A stretch of 64,000 nt of DNA from NCBI RefSeq assembly GCF_021134715.1, contig NC_060024.1, positions 13,566,974-13,630,973 of the forward strand, written 5' to 3'. Each line of letters starts with the position of its first letter. The first letter of the stretch is position 1. This DNA comes from Daphnia pulex (Eukaryota; Arthropoda; Branchiopoda; Diplostraca; Daphniidae). Positions 47,497 through 60,314 of this stretch are shown one piece after another. The notes below the pieces were generated by a model. The model saw only the letters and a program-made list of their open reading frames with translations. It had not been told where the DNA came from and did no database searches. The position numbers were made by a program, and so were the translations under genes.

Positions 47497-50400
47497 TTAC
47501 TCCCGACGGTTAGGATCATCCATTCTGCAAGGTAGGTAATGAGGTTAATGAAAAACTATTTACTAATTTAGGACAACAAATTACAAACCTGAAGATGGAT
47601 AGGTCATCCATATTATTCAGCTGCTGCTTTTCCAATCCAAGGGGCGTGAGAAAAACAAATTGACGTCCTGAGTTTTCTCTTGCTTCGGTAACCAATAAAT
47701 CCATACAGATCGAACGATTAACATGGTCCTGCATAAAGATTAGTAAGGGATGATTCCAATTAGGCTTTCTTAAATTTTTTAACTTTAAGACGAAAAAAAT
47801 GTAAATAACAATTGATTTACCATAAATACGTCAAACTCATCGAGGATTCTGAATGGGCTTTCGGTGGCATCCCACAACGACAAAATGAAGCAGACCGTCG
47901 CAAAAGAACGCTCTCCGCCGCTTAAGGATCGAATGTCCGTTGCACCACTGTCACGACCGCGTTTAGACGTAGGTTGAGAGGATCCATCACGACCAGGTGG
48001 AACAACCATCAACGAAAGTGTCTTTTCATTGTGGTCGAACGAAAGTTCTCCCTAAAATGAAGTAAAATAATCAGCATGGTCCGAGGGTACGATGTTGAGA
48101 AAACTGATAAACTTACTTCAAAGTTACGAGTTCTTAGAAGAGCCCGAAAAATATGGTATGTTCTTGATTCGATGCTATTGCGAAACCCTTTAATGAAATC
48201 TTTACGCTTCTTGCTCATGTCCATCATTTTCTGTGCATACGTAAAAGGCTTTATTTCGTGAAGGAATATTATCATTAAGTAGAAATTACTTTTAAAGAAC
48301 TCTGTACTCCTGTGACTTCCTCGAAAGCTCGTTCAAAATCTGCTTTGCGCTTTCGATATTCTGCAAAAACATGGTCACGGGATCCTAGTTCCTTTTCTTG
48401 TGCAACGATTTGCTGCTCCAATTGTCTTAACTCTGAATTAAGGTTCTTTAAAGATCTAAAATTTTTAAATGTTATTCATACTCTTTAACTGAAAAAGAAA
48501 TGACATTCTCTCACTTAGTCACTGGTGCCCGGGAGGATGCCTGTGCAGCCAAAGCGGCTTCCGATTCTGCTTTAGCCCTAGCTTCTTCATAATCTGCTTC
48601 AAAAGAATCCAACTTTGATTGCATACTGGCAAGTGAAGCAGACAACTTCTCAATTGTCTCCTTGATGTTTTTTTGTTGGGTTTCCATGAATCTAAACGAG
48701 TCCTATCAAACACAAAAATAAATAGATAAATTTTCATTTTCATTTACGCAACATTTGGGTGTAATAAACCTGCAATGGCCCGCTGTCTGCCATCAAGGAA
48801 GAAATAGTGGCCTGGTGCTGGTTAACAATTTGTCGTAATTTTTGCATCTCGCGCTTTAGTTCTTCGAAACTTTCAGTCTTAGTTTGGATATCGTCATCAA
48901 TCCTTTCCAACTTATTTTCAACATCAACTAAATCTTCTTCCTGTGAGATTAAGTAGTTTGAATATGAAGATAAGACGGAACACTTAAAAAAAAAATTAGT
49001 ACCAAAGCCAGAACATCCGTAGAACCGCCTTCGACATTTTCTAACTCGAGTGTCTTTTTTTTCCTCTGACCATCAGATATTTCTCTCCGTGTCGACGAGA
49101 GTTTTGATTCTTCGTTTCTTAACTGCCCTTCATTATTTTGAATTTGCATACTGAAGTTTTTCAAGTTTTGGCTGATTCTTATTTCATCGCGCTGGAGGTT
49201 TTCAATTTCTTCGTGTAAATTCCTTTCACACAGAAGCAATTTTTTCGGTCAAATTAATACGCAAATAAGTTAAACAGTGACAAATTACTTACCGAATTGC
49301 GTCTTCCACCGAGGCTTGAAGATATCTGGCCGTATTTCCCACTCTTCCACAGTAAGAACGATAATTTGGATCCGGATGATAAGTATTTCCTTCTTTGGTG
49401 ATCGCACTTTTGCAATTATAAGGCACTCGAGAGGAATCCGACAATAAATAGCACGCATCTCGGTCATTACCAATAAGGAGAACTTGTTCAATGCCGTTTA
49501 AGTCTATCAAGACATTCGTAACTTCGTTATCTTCAATTATCAACATATCCATTAAACAATGAATATCTTTGCTTATCAATTCCTGACTGCAATGAACCTT
49601 GTGTTCCCTAACGTCATGAACCTAATAATTTTGAGATAAAATAGAAAACTTAGAAACTGAAAAAGATTACGCGAAAATTACCTGGCCATTCGTACACGAA
49701 ACAAGAATTTTTGGAGCTTGTCCGTTTCGCGGCGCTTCCTCGTGAACTATTTTCTGGAGTAACTTCGCGTCTTCATCATTGGAGCAAACAAAACAGGAAA
49801 GCCTCGGCCCGAAATAATGCTCTACTACAGGTGCCCAAGATCTATCTCGAAGTTTAATGTAAGAACCTAATTACGCAAAGGATATTGTGAAGGGGAAAAA
49901 AACCTTTAAGATTATACGAAGAACAGTAGCTTGATCACAGCTCTTTATACCGATTGGCCCTTTAGGCTTTGATCCCCTAAACGACGTTCTGTCAATTCTT
50001 TGAAGCAATTTAGGGACCCAATCTCCATAGACTGCACATGAGTTTGAATCTGATTTTTGGAGCTGAGCCAGTGTCTTTTTCTTATTTTCTGTAGTAAAAT
50101 TTTAATCAGATTAAATATGGTTTCTGAGCACCTGTCACAATTTTTACCTAAGCTATTGTGAGTACGCGTCAATTCACTCCTCACAGCCAAAGTTTCGTTT
50201 CTCAATTGCATCAAAGCATTTTTTAGCTGTTCGACTTGATGTTCAGAAACTTTTCGCGACGACTCCAAGTTTTCCAACTTTTCATTTAATTGGTGCAATT
50301 CTGCTTCTCTCCTCTCCTTTCTTTTAGCATGTTCGCTGTCACCGTACCTGCCCAAGGAATATAAATGATGAATCAAATATATCAAACATTTTTTGTAGGT

Positions 50401-52156
50401 AACACATACTCCCTATTTAATTTGTCAATTTCCGCTTTCAGTTCTGCCTTATCTTTTATAAGACGCTGTTTTTCATTGCCCAGTTGCCTAAGATCATTCT
50501 GAAACTAATAAAACAAAATATGGTGTCAACAACAGTACAGCATGTACTAAATAGGCAAAAGTATTAAATATTTACCGTTCCATGCCGATTTTTCATTTCG
50601 GTTAGTTGGTTATCAACGACAGAGAATTCTTCTCGAGCAATTTGCAACTAAGAAAAAACCTTGAGTTGGGGAATGTTTAATAAACGAGAATGAGATATTT
50701 TGAATAAACCTCTTTTTTCTTTTCAACGGCGTCTGATCTGCGATTTTGGAACTTTTCTTGCAATTCAACCAACCGTTGTTCATGTTCTTGAATTTTAACG
50801 CGAGCCTAACAAACAAAATGGATATTAATTGACCATACGAAACTTCCAAGGGCAAAAAAACAAAACAAACCTTTTCAATTTCTGACTGCTGATGATTCTT
50901 TCTTTGTAATGCTTCAGACGCTTTCTTCTCGAAAACTTCAACTTGTGCCCAAAATATTTCATTTTCTAATTTTGTTTTCTTGTCATGGATTTCATTGATT
51001 GCATCATACCATTCCTTTTTGGTCTTCCATTTATTCTTATCAGCATTTAAGATTTCCAAACTCTAAAGATAGTTAAGTTGAGCAGGTATTTGATGTTAAA
51101 TTAACACTTAGGCATATTTGATTGAAGGCTAACTTTGAAAGTGCTTGACAACACAACATTAATAGAAAACATACCTGTAACTTTTCTTTCATGCAAGCCT
51201 TGCTTCTTGATATCTCATCCTCTGCTACTGAATACTCGTTACGCATCGCATCCATCTGTGTTGCACGTTCGAACAGCTTGTATTTTTGCTGAGCGTCGTT
51301 ACTGTGCAGAAAGTTCTTCGCTGTTTCTTGGTTTAAAATACATACTGGATTGTCCACTTGAATGTTCATTTGAGCGAGGATTCTGTTAAGATCACTTCGC
51401 TTGTCGCTGATGAGTTTCCCTTAAAAAACAAATAATAAAAATAACTAGCACTTTAAAAAATTGTACGAGAATAATACGTTGTTCGTTGAAAATTTTGTAT
51501 CCTCCACTTCCTGTTGAAGCATTGATTGTTCGTTCTATTGTGATGGTATCACCAAAAATGTTTCGCTTGTAGGAACCCTTCCCTTTATTTATTAAAGTAA
51601 CAGAGACAACAGCTTTGGATTTGCCAGTTTTTACAAAATCTAAGGGGATTAATAAGGTACATTAATCAACTCAACACAGGAGAAAACATATCTGAAAATA
51701 CCTTTAATACTTTGACCACGACATGTGGCTGAAGCCCTTTCACCAAGAGCAACAACTATCCCTGTGAGAACTGCACTTTTTCCACTGCCATTTTTTCCTT
51801 TACAACACACAGATGTAATTTAAAGGACATTAGTTACAAATTAAGTAGTTACCAATGATGAAATTAATTTTTTCATTAAATTTCACTTCCAGGCGATCAT
51901 GACATAGAAAATTTTCCAGTACAATTTTTTTCAATATCCCAGCGGTTTCTGAAGATCGATCCTTAAAAATACTTTTATTAAGACCAGAAGAAATTTGACT
52001 TTGAAAAACAAACTTGAACATTACTGTATGCCTGGTAATTTCAAGGGTTCCACTTTCATTTTGGAGAACCGATGACTCTTGGCTACTCTGAGCCCGTTTC
52101 ATTTCTGGAGTTTGGTTGTTTTCAAATGTGGAGCTTTTTATCTGGGAAAAGTGCAT
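47497..52156 (-). CDS. SMC6: Structural maintenance of chromosomes protein 6
   Basis: A long multi-exon gene of roughly 1,080 aa by eye. The N-terminal head has [20 protein letters not shown] and Walker [13 protein letters not shown] near 51.8 kb. Coiled-coil stretches follow (50.2-51.3 kb), then a hinge around 49.3-49.9 kb (including [20 protein letters not shown]), a second coiled coil, and the C-terminal head. The ABC signature [17 protein letters not shown] is near 47.9 kb and Walker [21 protein letters not shown] near 47.8 kb. DEFDVFMD is typical of SMC6. It pairs with SMC5 in the nuclear SMC5/6 complex for recombination repair and replication-fork stability. A short in-frame intron may lie in the first exon (CATACA|GTAATG...TTTAAG). 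The start at 52156 is the first ATG in frame; an upstream exon cannot be excluded. Confidence 0.93.
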
Positions 52157-53142
52157 TGAGAAAAGACATGATGCTAAGTGAAGGAATATTTTATCATTTT
52201 TAACTTGAAAAGTATTGTAATCAACTTAATTAAAACTAATCTAAACTGAAATGATGTTATGTTAACCCTGTCTTAATCAGTTAAATGCAGCAAAGTACAA
52301 AATTCACCTCTCTAGACTCTAGCACATGTGTGTATACACGATTAGATAGATTCCCGCTCGACGGCTACCCATTTTTTTATTGGAAAATGCCGTGGCGTTG
52401 CCAGAATTCCTAATCTAGATTTTCTTTAATACAATTTTATTTGTCTTTTCTTTTTTTTTTTAATAAGTCCATTCATCAGTCATCACTCGATATTTAAAAA
52501 TAGATGTATGTAAATTTATATTAAATACATTATTTTTTATTTTTATAACAGTAAAAAACCATGGGTGGTGGGTCTTTTTTTTTACCTTTTTACCTGTGAC
52601 TTAGTGTCGATCCTCGATCGGGCCGGGGATGTGACAAAATTATATCTAGAAGAAAAAGTACTTTTTCCTCTAAAAAGACAGGAAAAAGTACTTCAAGACT
52701 TCAAGTACAGATATAATTTATAACTACTTAGTAAGTAAGAGACATAAACCATTTCTCATAGGACTTTGGTCATGGGGATTGGCGACTTACTGAAGGCAAC
52801 TTATGGAAGAAAAACCATCTTTCACGGATACACGCCTGCTGTCTGAGTCTTGACGCGACGAATTTTCTCGCTTGATCGTGCGATATGATTGGGGGAAATC
52901 ACAAACGGAAAAGCTACGTCAAATGAGGCTCGTATGTTCGTCGCATCGGGTCGCATCCACCACGAAACTCGCACTACACAATTTTCATGAGTGGCGTTAG
53001 TTTTCATTAGTTAAGAATGATCGAAATACACAAACTACGATTTTAAATTGATTACAACAATAAAACATACAAGCTTAAACGAAGGAACCAGACTAAAGAC
53101 ACATTTTGTTAAGAATGATTTCGAGGAAATATAACTGATATA
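52157..53142. other. Intergenic, SMC6 upstream and dolichol kinase downstream
   Basis: AT-rich. A 61-codon open block at 52822-53007 (-) has no splice or domain support. Confidence 0.45.
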
Positions 53143-54771
53143 TTAGATCATAACAATGATGTACATGACTAACGGCAAAACAAGGTTATCAACTTGAGTT
53201 GTACAGGCTTCAACGAGAGAAGTGACTACGGCGGCCCCAATAAAGCTAAGCCACGGCAATCGGGGGGAATCTCCAAACACGCCTGCCAGAAAAATCTCTT
53301 ATTTGTGATATACAAATTCCAATAAGTTTATGGATCACTTACCTAAATGAAACATGATGACTAGGAACAGGATTTCCGCCAATATAGAGCACACTGTCCC
53401 TTCGATACTCTTGGAGCTACCAGGAAACTTGTTTTTGCCCCACAAAGTTCCGCCAATGCTTGCAGCAGTGTCCCCGATTCCAAGTGACACTACACCAGAG
53501 CACAGTAGCAGTTTATCTGTTGTGTCCATTGCTGATTCGAGAGGGAAGATCCATATTGGTAACGAACAACCAATCAGTAAGTAAATATGAGTGAGTATGA
53601 GGGTTCCTTGGTCTTTTTCGTCAAGAAAGCCGACCATGTTCTTGTTTAGAATGTCTCCCACGTAGTCCAGATTGTACAGTCGAACTGACTCTAATAGAAG
53701 AAAGGCAGCCAAGACCATAACCGAAGCTACAAAGAGTAGTTCAGTGTCGAAAAATACTCCGGGCAAATAGATGGCAATAACGACGCCATGGAAATATTTG
53801 CGCAGGACGGTTAGTTTGACGGAAGAACCGTTTCCAAACCACCAAGCAATTGCTAAGGCCAAAATAGTACATGCTAGCCAATACAATATGAGAAATACCT
53901 GCAAAGAGAAATGGGAATGGATTATGCAAATGTCTGACATGATGCTAAATAGTTTTGGTACCCTTGTTGTGTCCAGAAAAATAAAGTCTATCAGAAACCA
54001 GGTAATAGGGTTCTTTTTCATAACTAGAAGCATAATTGGAATTGTTACAGTTCCCATCACAGTGAAAAGCAGTAGAATGAAAGGCAAAAATTGTTGAAAT
54101 TGTTGTATCAGGCCAGTACCAAGAAGAAATGATCCAATTCCCAAAAGAAAAATCTGAAAAAATTGAAAATTAAATAATGTATCAATTAATAATATAAATT
54201 GATGTGATGTACTTGGCAAAAAGCAGTGCTGAGATTGGAGCCATCCAACACACAATTTGATATTGAAACAAAACAAAAAACAATTGTCCCCTGAACAGCA
54301 AGAATTGCTTCACCAATTGAAAAGCTGCATGGAAAGTGAAGAAAAAGTTTACACAAGAATGTGTAACTCTTGATGTTGATGAGGATCATAAAGCATGTAA
54401 ATTTCATCACAGTTACTAGTGCAGTCCCAGTTAGTAAACAACCAGAAAGAGCCACAGCTAAAGCTGTAACATGTGTTATAAGTGGTTTCTTGTTAAACAG
54501 ATTCATATACAAGAAGACTAATGACACTGTTGAGCAAATGGTTGCTAACTTGTAACTTGTGGAAACAGTTTCATGGTATTTTAAACAAGAAAATATCATG
54601 GAAATTGGCAGGACAAATCCACACCATGATCCAACCTTTGCTCCTGGCCTATAAATCAATAATCTGTCATGAGGAAATCAAAATATTATTGATGTCCTAT
54701 ATTTACCTTAATTTTACAACTTTACTGATTTGGTAGTTGCATGGATTCTCTATTCTATTGATTAACTCCAT
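53143..54771 (-). CDS. Dolichol kinase (Sec59-like)
   Basis: Multi-exon, very hydrophobic. Exon 1 is 54771-54707 (MELINRIENPCNYQISKVVK), exon 2 starts at 54663, and the last exon ends VLPLVMYIIVMI before the TAA at 53143. More than ten membrane segments are visible. The C-terminal CTP-binding part is intact: LRKYFHGVVIAIY, GDTAASIGGTLWGKNKFP and SSKSIEGTVCS match dolichol kinases. It phosphorylates dolichol with CTP at the ER to give dolichyl phosphate for N-glycosylation, GPI synthesis and mannosylation. Middle exon edges are approximate; the segment around 54300-54400 may contain one more small intron. The CALML4-like gene is divergent, about 380 bp away, so promoter regions may overlap. 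Confidence 0.9.
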
Positions 54772-55149
54772 TGTTACGTGAGGAATGTTGACAGTGATAA
54801 CACGTTGGATTGTTTTGTTTTGAATGACTGTGCGTCGTCTGCTGCTGAAACGGAGTCTTGCTGCAGAGAGATTTGGTACTTTCTGTTTCCTTTTTAAGGA
54901 TGTAAAAAAAAATAGATTGTGTTAAATATTTATAAGAATTTTTTCATCGTTTTATTTTACAAGAAAATGCGTTTAAAATCATTTGCAGATATTTTAACTT
55001 AGATCTGGACTTGCCGCAAATCCTGTTTGACACTTGACAGTTAAACATCGGCTGCTTTCGAAATCCGTTATCTGAAAGTGCAATAAACCCCATTAAACCT
55101 TAGTTTCCCCATTGTTGTTCTGTATCCTTGGGTTTTTTTTATCATTAGA
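54772..55149. other. Divergent intergenic region (dolichol kinase / CALML4-like)
   Basis: The 378-bp stretch between two head-to-head start codons is a possible shared promoter. No TATA box is obvious. Confidence 0.45.
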
Positions 55150-55789
55150 ATGGTTAGTAAATTAGTTGTTTTGTTAGTATGAATGCTTAATGATTCTGAA
55201 TTTTACTTCATGCAGGCCAGACATTTTAAAGAACAAGATATTGCAGGTGAGACTATAATTGTAATTGATTGTATATGACCTGTTAACACTCTGTTGCAAT
55301 GTTGTTCCCAGAATTCAGAGATTGCTTCTCTCTGTATGCAAGAAATGGATATATTGAAACTATGGAAACACTAATGGTGATCATGAGATCACTTAGAACA
55401 AGTCCAACACCACCTGAGCTCAAGGTTTACATGAAGAATGGCAAAATTTCATTTGCTGACTTCCTAGAGGTTATGCATGCTCATACAGTGAAAGAAAAGT
55501 CATCGAAAGATATACAGGCAGCATTCAGAGCTGCTGATACAAATGGTAGAGGTGTTATTTCCTATAAAGAGTTGCGCCACATTCTTTGTGGTTGGGGAGA
55601 AAAGCTGTCAACCAAAGAAGGTATTTTAGTATACTTACCATTTTAGTAAATAAATTTTAAATCTGTAACATTTTCTTTTTGTTAGTTGAACAAATATTTC
55701 GTGAAGCACACATAAAGGCTAATGCACCAGTGAAATATGAAGACTTTATCAAGGTTGTTACCTCTCCAGTTCCAGACTACTACTACTGA
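55150..55789 (+). CDS. Calmodulin-like EF-hand protein (CALML4-like), 148 aa
   Basis: Four exons: 55150-55152 (only the ATG), 55216-55246, 55312-55620 and 55686-55789; phases close. Length equals calmodulin, but the loops are degraded: loop 1 (YARNGYIETMET), loop 2 (MKNGKISFADF) and loop 4 (AHIKANAPVKYED) lack key acids. Loop 3 DTNGRGVISYKE is the only near-canonical one. FREAHIKANAPVKYEDFI and the SPTPPE segment match CALML4, which acts as a myosin light chain for unconventional myosin in microvilli. Calcium binding is probably weak or absent. The single-codon first exon was chosen because ATG|GTTAGT splices in frame to ARHFKEQDIAEFRDCF, matching the family N-terminus. Confidence 0.88.
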
Positions 55790-56063
55790 AGAAAGCCATT
55801 TAATGTTTACTATTACTTCAGCATTCCAATGTTTTAAATAGTTTCTATACTTATTTAACTTATAGAACAATCAGTACAAGGAAAAAACCAATACAAGGAA
55901 ATTTGTCACTAGCTTTTGAGAGTTTTCCAAATTCTATATTGAAAAGTAAGAAAGATTTTATCATCTGTACAGCTTAAAGTTTGTTCTCACTTAAAACAGA
56001 AGTTAGTGATACATGTGCTTTTTGTGCTATTGGTTCAGAAAGGAAGAACTGCATGACACAATA

Positions 56064-56354
56064 TTAGCGTTTGGCATCAAAATTTGTAGCAAGATTACTT
56101 GATGAGGTACTTTTAGAAACCCCCTGTCTGGCTTGGTTAATGACGAGGGAAAGGGCTTCAGGTTTGACTCCATTTTCGCAAAGTCTGACACAAATGGCCA
56201 AGGTTTCAGCATCCAATCCTGTATTAAGCAGTTTCGACAGTTCCAACAGGACCTGGAAAGCTTCCCGTGCAGCTACTGTTTGGTTCGGCCCAGATCCAGC
56301 ATTGCTGCTTGTGCTTGATCGAGTCGTGGAACCCATGTCTATATTCTTTTTCAT
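56064..56354 (-). CDS. MZT1: Mitotic-spindle organizing protein 1 (MOZART1), 96 aa
   Basis: Single coding exon. The conserved MZT1 core is [20 protein letters not shown] followed by [18 protein letters not shown], predicted as three short helices. N- and C-terminal tails are Ser/Thr-rich and make it slightly longer than vertebrate MZT1 (82 aa). It binds the N-terminal region of gamma-tubulin complex proteins and helps recruit or activate gamma-tubulin ring complexes at centrosomes. The second ATG (MGSTTRSS, 56336) could also be the start. A GTAAGG donor-like site just upstream suggests a 5' UTR intron. Confidence 0.93.
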   Translation of the reverse strand: MKKNIDMGSTTRSSTSSNAGSGPNQTVAAREAFQVLLELSKLLNTGLDAETLAICVRLCENGVKPEALSLVINQARQGVSKSTSSSNLATNFDAKR

Positions 56355-57154
56355 GAACGCGGGAAAAATCCTTACCTAGAGAAAAGAGAGAATAAATCGT
56401 TTAAACACCGTGCCGAAAAAATGTAACACGTCAGCTTACGCAATTCAATCAAATGAGCGACTAATTTGTTGACTATTCAAACAAAGATGTTATTGATAGG
56501 GGCAGCAGCAGACTGTGGCGTTTGCGACATTGCATTTTTTAAATCAACCGATGCGCATCAACGAACAAAATGCCCGAAGGGTTAATTTCAAATTAATGAA
56601 TGAAATTTCTCTATTTAATCAACGTTTGAAAAAAAAATTGTATGGTTTTCTTTAGATTATTTCCCGACAAACGAGTTTTGGCTGGAGACATTCAACACAT
56701 TTTTTTGCTGTTGCAGGTTCAGTGACGCGAAAAAAGTGAAAACAGGAAAGCGAGATAAAAAAAAAACATGTTTTTCTCTCACGAATTTGCCTATTGTTGA
56801 GTAGCGGTTATAGCATTTTCTCCTAATTTTCTCTCTTTTAAAAAAGCTCTTTCTCTTTTACCAACGGTCATCGGCGGCAGCAGCTAGCTCACTCTAGCGA
56901 GCTAACGGAAGCGAAAAAAATAGGCCATCGTTGTCGTACGGCGTTAGCTTGTCATCAGCTGTTTCAGTTGGTCGCAGACTTGGCAGTGAGGGGGATACGA
57001 GAGTTCTTTCTCTTTGTTTATTTCTTTTTAATTTCACCAAAATTTATTTTAACATCTTTATTTCCACAGCGAATATTATTTTAAACTAAAATTAGTTTTA
57101 TCAGTGGCTCTTTGAGTTGTTTCTTTTATTCCATCGAATTTATATTTTTAACCA
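56355..57154. other. Divergent intergenic region (MZT1 / SH3 adaptor)
   Basis: Upstream regions of both genes. It has A/T-rich tracts and no gene. The right end (56.9-57.15 kb) is probably 5' UTR of the SH3 gene. Confidence 0.45.
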
Positions 57155-59482
57155 ATGTCGCAGAGAACTCTATCGTCAAATGGTGAGGCAATCTTTCCCA
57201 TTGCCATCTGATAAAACTTGTTTTGCTAACATGTTGGTTTGGCTTCTTTTCCACAGCAGTCAAAGCCCCTGTGAGGCCTGCTCCCCCGCCACCATCAAAC
57301 ATTGCAAAAGTCAACACATTCCATGTGCAACATGCAGCTGCGGCACCATCTAGGTAATCAGGACAATCTTTTCTTTGTTACCACGCATGTAGCCTCAAGG
57401 CAGAACACATCTCCATATAAAAAATTCATTTGAACTGAGAACTTGCATAAATTAACCATGAAAGTATCAATTTCAAGGTTCACGTTACATCCTTTTGTCA
57501 GTTACATGTTGTTTGTGCACAAGGATAAATACTAGGAATTCCTTGTTCAACTTTTGGCGTTTTCCTCATGACATAATCTTGCGAATAAATTGTGATGTTT
57601 TGATTTAGCAGCAGGGCACCTCCTAGACCAAGTTCAGAACCGGGTAAGAAGAAAATAGCTCCACCAAGGCCCCCTCCACCCAAGGCCAGTGCCCAGCTCA
57701 AGGCAGTGCAGAATGCCGTGGCTTTCGCTGGAATGATTTCTCAGCCGAGAAAACAAGCTCAGCTTCCGTTGACCTCATCTGTAACGGCCCCCGATCTTCT
57801 TATCAATTGGGATTCGCCGCCAACCTCGCCCACTCCCGGCCGATCATCCAGCGACTGCCTCAGTCTCAAGAGCTTTGGATCGGATAGCAGCGGGACCCAG
57901 GGTGCGTTCAGCACCATGACAAGAAGCGAAAGTGGATTTGAGAGCGAGCCCGACGCTTGGAGTGAAACAGCTGTCACTCTGGCCGCACCCGTCAGAAATG
58001 GTAAGCTCTCACAGTCCCAACATGTTGAACGTGAAAAAATATGATTCTCAGAGGAATAAGTCGGGGGGTGTTGTTGTTGTTTTGGCCGGGATGAGAGATT
58101 GTAAACACGATATCGAATAACGCCCTCATCCTCGAATTTCTACATGTCGACCCGTCACGTGTCTAAATGCCAGCATTGTTGTTGTTGTTGTTGTACAGAG
58201 AACGTGAAACCGTTTAACATGCCGACGATTATCCGGCCGAATCGATCCAGACCGCCCCCTCCGGCCATCAAATCGTCTACTCACCTAAAAGTCTTGGAAA
58301 AGATGACCTCCTCCATTCCATCAGCTGCTGCACCACCACCACTACCGCGATCGTCGTCGCCTTACCTGGCCGATTTGCTCGATTTAGACGTCACGGCCGG
58401 TGCCGACAACGACTATTCACCACCAGAGCCTTGTATTCCGCCACCGGCCCCTCCGTCGTTCCTGCTCGTTTCATCATTCAGCGCCGCTGTTGCCGCCGCT
58501 GCCACGACGCTGACGTCGTCGTCTCCTCCTCCGTCCCTCGAGTTGAGTGTGCCAGGCCCTGACGCTGGATCAGCAGTGGCTCTCTTTGATTACCAGAGTT
58601 CACACCCCGGAGATCTTAACTTTAAGGTGAGAAGCGGCGTGAAACATGTACAACATACAAATCCCTCGTGTGGTTTGTGTGGCGCCGGGAAACTTGGTGC
58701 ACGGGGATTGAGACTCCCTCCGCGTCTCCTCAAACGGATCTCAGCCGTGTCCTCACGAGGCACAAAGTTAGTGAAACTCTAGAAAGGTTTTCTGCATGAG
58801 CTCCGGTGCGTCTTTGCTGCATCGATGACGTCCGTTCGTTCCTCAGTTTATAATCCCGCACACCCAGGGACATTATTGATCCCTTTTGTATTGAAGACAT
58901 CCACACACGTGAAGAGAGAGAACGCGGGAGAATACTGATGAGACAACACTTTTTGAGCGTCTCCTCCCGGCTTCTCCCCTTAAGGATATTTGACACATCC
59001 GACTGTAATTAACATATCATCATCATATCTGCAGGAAGGAGAGCGGATCGTGGTATTATCTCAAGTTAACGAAGAATGGTGTAAGGGGTCGATTGGATCG
59101 TCGCAGGGAATGTTCCCGCTGAGTTACGTCCGCCTCGACGCCCCACCGACGCCAGTGGAGACCAGCCGAGACGCTCCGTCATCAAATCGGGCAGTGGCCT
59201 TGTACGCCTTCGAAGCCGAAACTGATCACGATCTGAGTTTGAAGGTAAATAAAAATATTCTAATACTAAATTTAAAAAATTTTCCTTGGGGTTGATGTTC
59301 TCTTTTGATAATGTGATAACTTTTCTCACTCTCTCGTCTTGTTATCGATCCATCAACGACAGGAAGGTGATATTGTCCGAGTGATTGAATCAGTGGGCAA
59401 CGGCTGGCTCTACGGAGAAGATTGTCAATCCGGTCGGCGCGGTCAGTTCCCCGAATCTTTTGTCCGCCGAGAATTGAATTGA
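57155..59482 (+). CDS. Two-SH3 adaptor protein with proline-rich N-terminus (424 aa)
   Basis: Six exons: 57155-57182, 57257-57353, 57609-58000, 58199-58626, 59035-59244 and 59363-59482; all phases close. Residues 1-100 are rich in PxxP (APVRPAPPPP, IAPPRPPPPK). The Ser/Asp-rich middle includes DLLINWDSPPTSPTPGRSSS. Two SH3 domains fill the C-terminus: SAVALFDYQSSHPGDLNFK to PLSYVRL, and NRAVALYAFEAETDHDLSLK to PESFVRREL. Both SH3 domains are split by an intron at the same point, just before EGE/EGD, so they arose by internal duplication. The layout resembles SH3D19/EVE-1-type adaptors linking endocytosis and actin, but exact orthology is uncertain. No membrane or signal segment. Confidence 0.85.
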
Positions 59483-60314
59483 ATTGAATCACCCACACAC
59501 GTCCCAACCACCCACCCACTCTGGGAGTGAGAAATGCGCATCGATGAGATGATATAAAGTTTGAACCAATCTCGAAAAATCTTGTTAGAGAAATTCGCTG
59601 CCTTACATCTGATCGCCTCTGTCTATAATTATCAGAGACATGTTGTTTTCAACTTAAATCAACTTTGAAGAGATATATATACATACAATTTCTTTTCGCA
59701 CGTGTCTATTGCCTCGGTAAGAGTGTGAGGATATCGCACTTTAATTTATATACATATGTACATGCCTGCAAAATGAAATACAATTCCCGACCCAATTTCC
59801 ACCTTATTTTTAAAAAAAACATTCGGCGGGAAACGAGTAAAGAAAAATAAAAACTGGGCCGTCGTCTAGGCAATCGAGCCGTGGATATGGTGGCGAAACT
59901 GTTTCGTTTCTCTCCATTGCAGCGGAAGGCAATCTAATCCGTTCATTACGAGATGGTAATGCGCCAATTGGGAACCGGTAATCCTGATAACTAGGACTGT
60001 GGCACTGCACACAACGTCGAGCTCGTAATAAATCTGAATGGTACAACACACTATTATTTGAGGGACAGGAAAGAGGCGAGATGGGACGAGCTAATTACAA
60101 GGACGGAAGAAGAAGAAGAAGGAGAGCTAATTGCATCCATGTTTTTTTCGCTTTTTTTGGTTTGGGTTTGGGGGGAATTTTCGCCGGGCTCCTTTTGGCC
60201 GTCGTCGATGGCAGTCGGCAATCTCAACTGGTAGAAAAAAAAGGCAATAAGTTGCGTCGTCGTCGTCGTTTCTGTACTACATGATGAGACTCTGATGACG
60301 GATGAGAAGGGTTA
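59483..60314. other. Convergent 3' ends (SH3 adaptor / Kekkon-like)
   Basis: 3' UTRs of both genes; no other gene seen. Confidence 0.5.
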
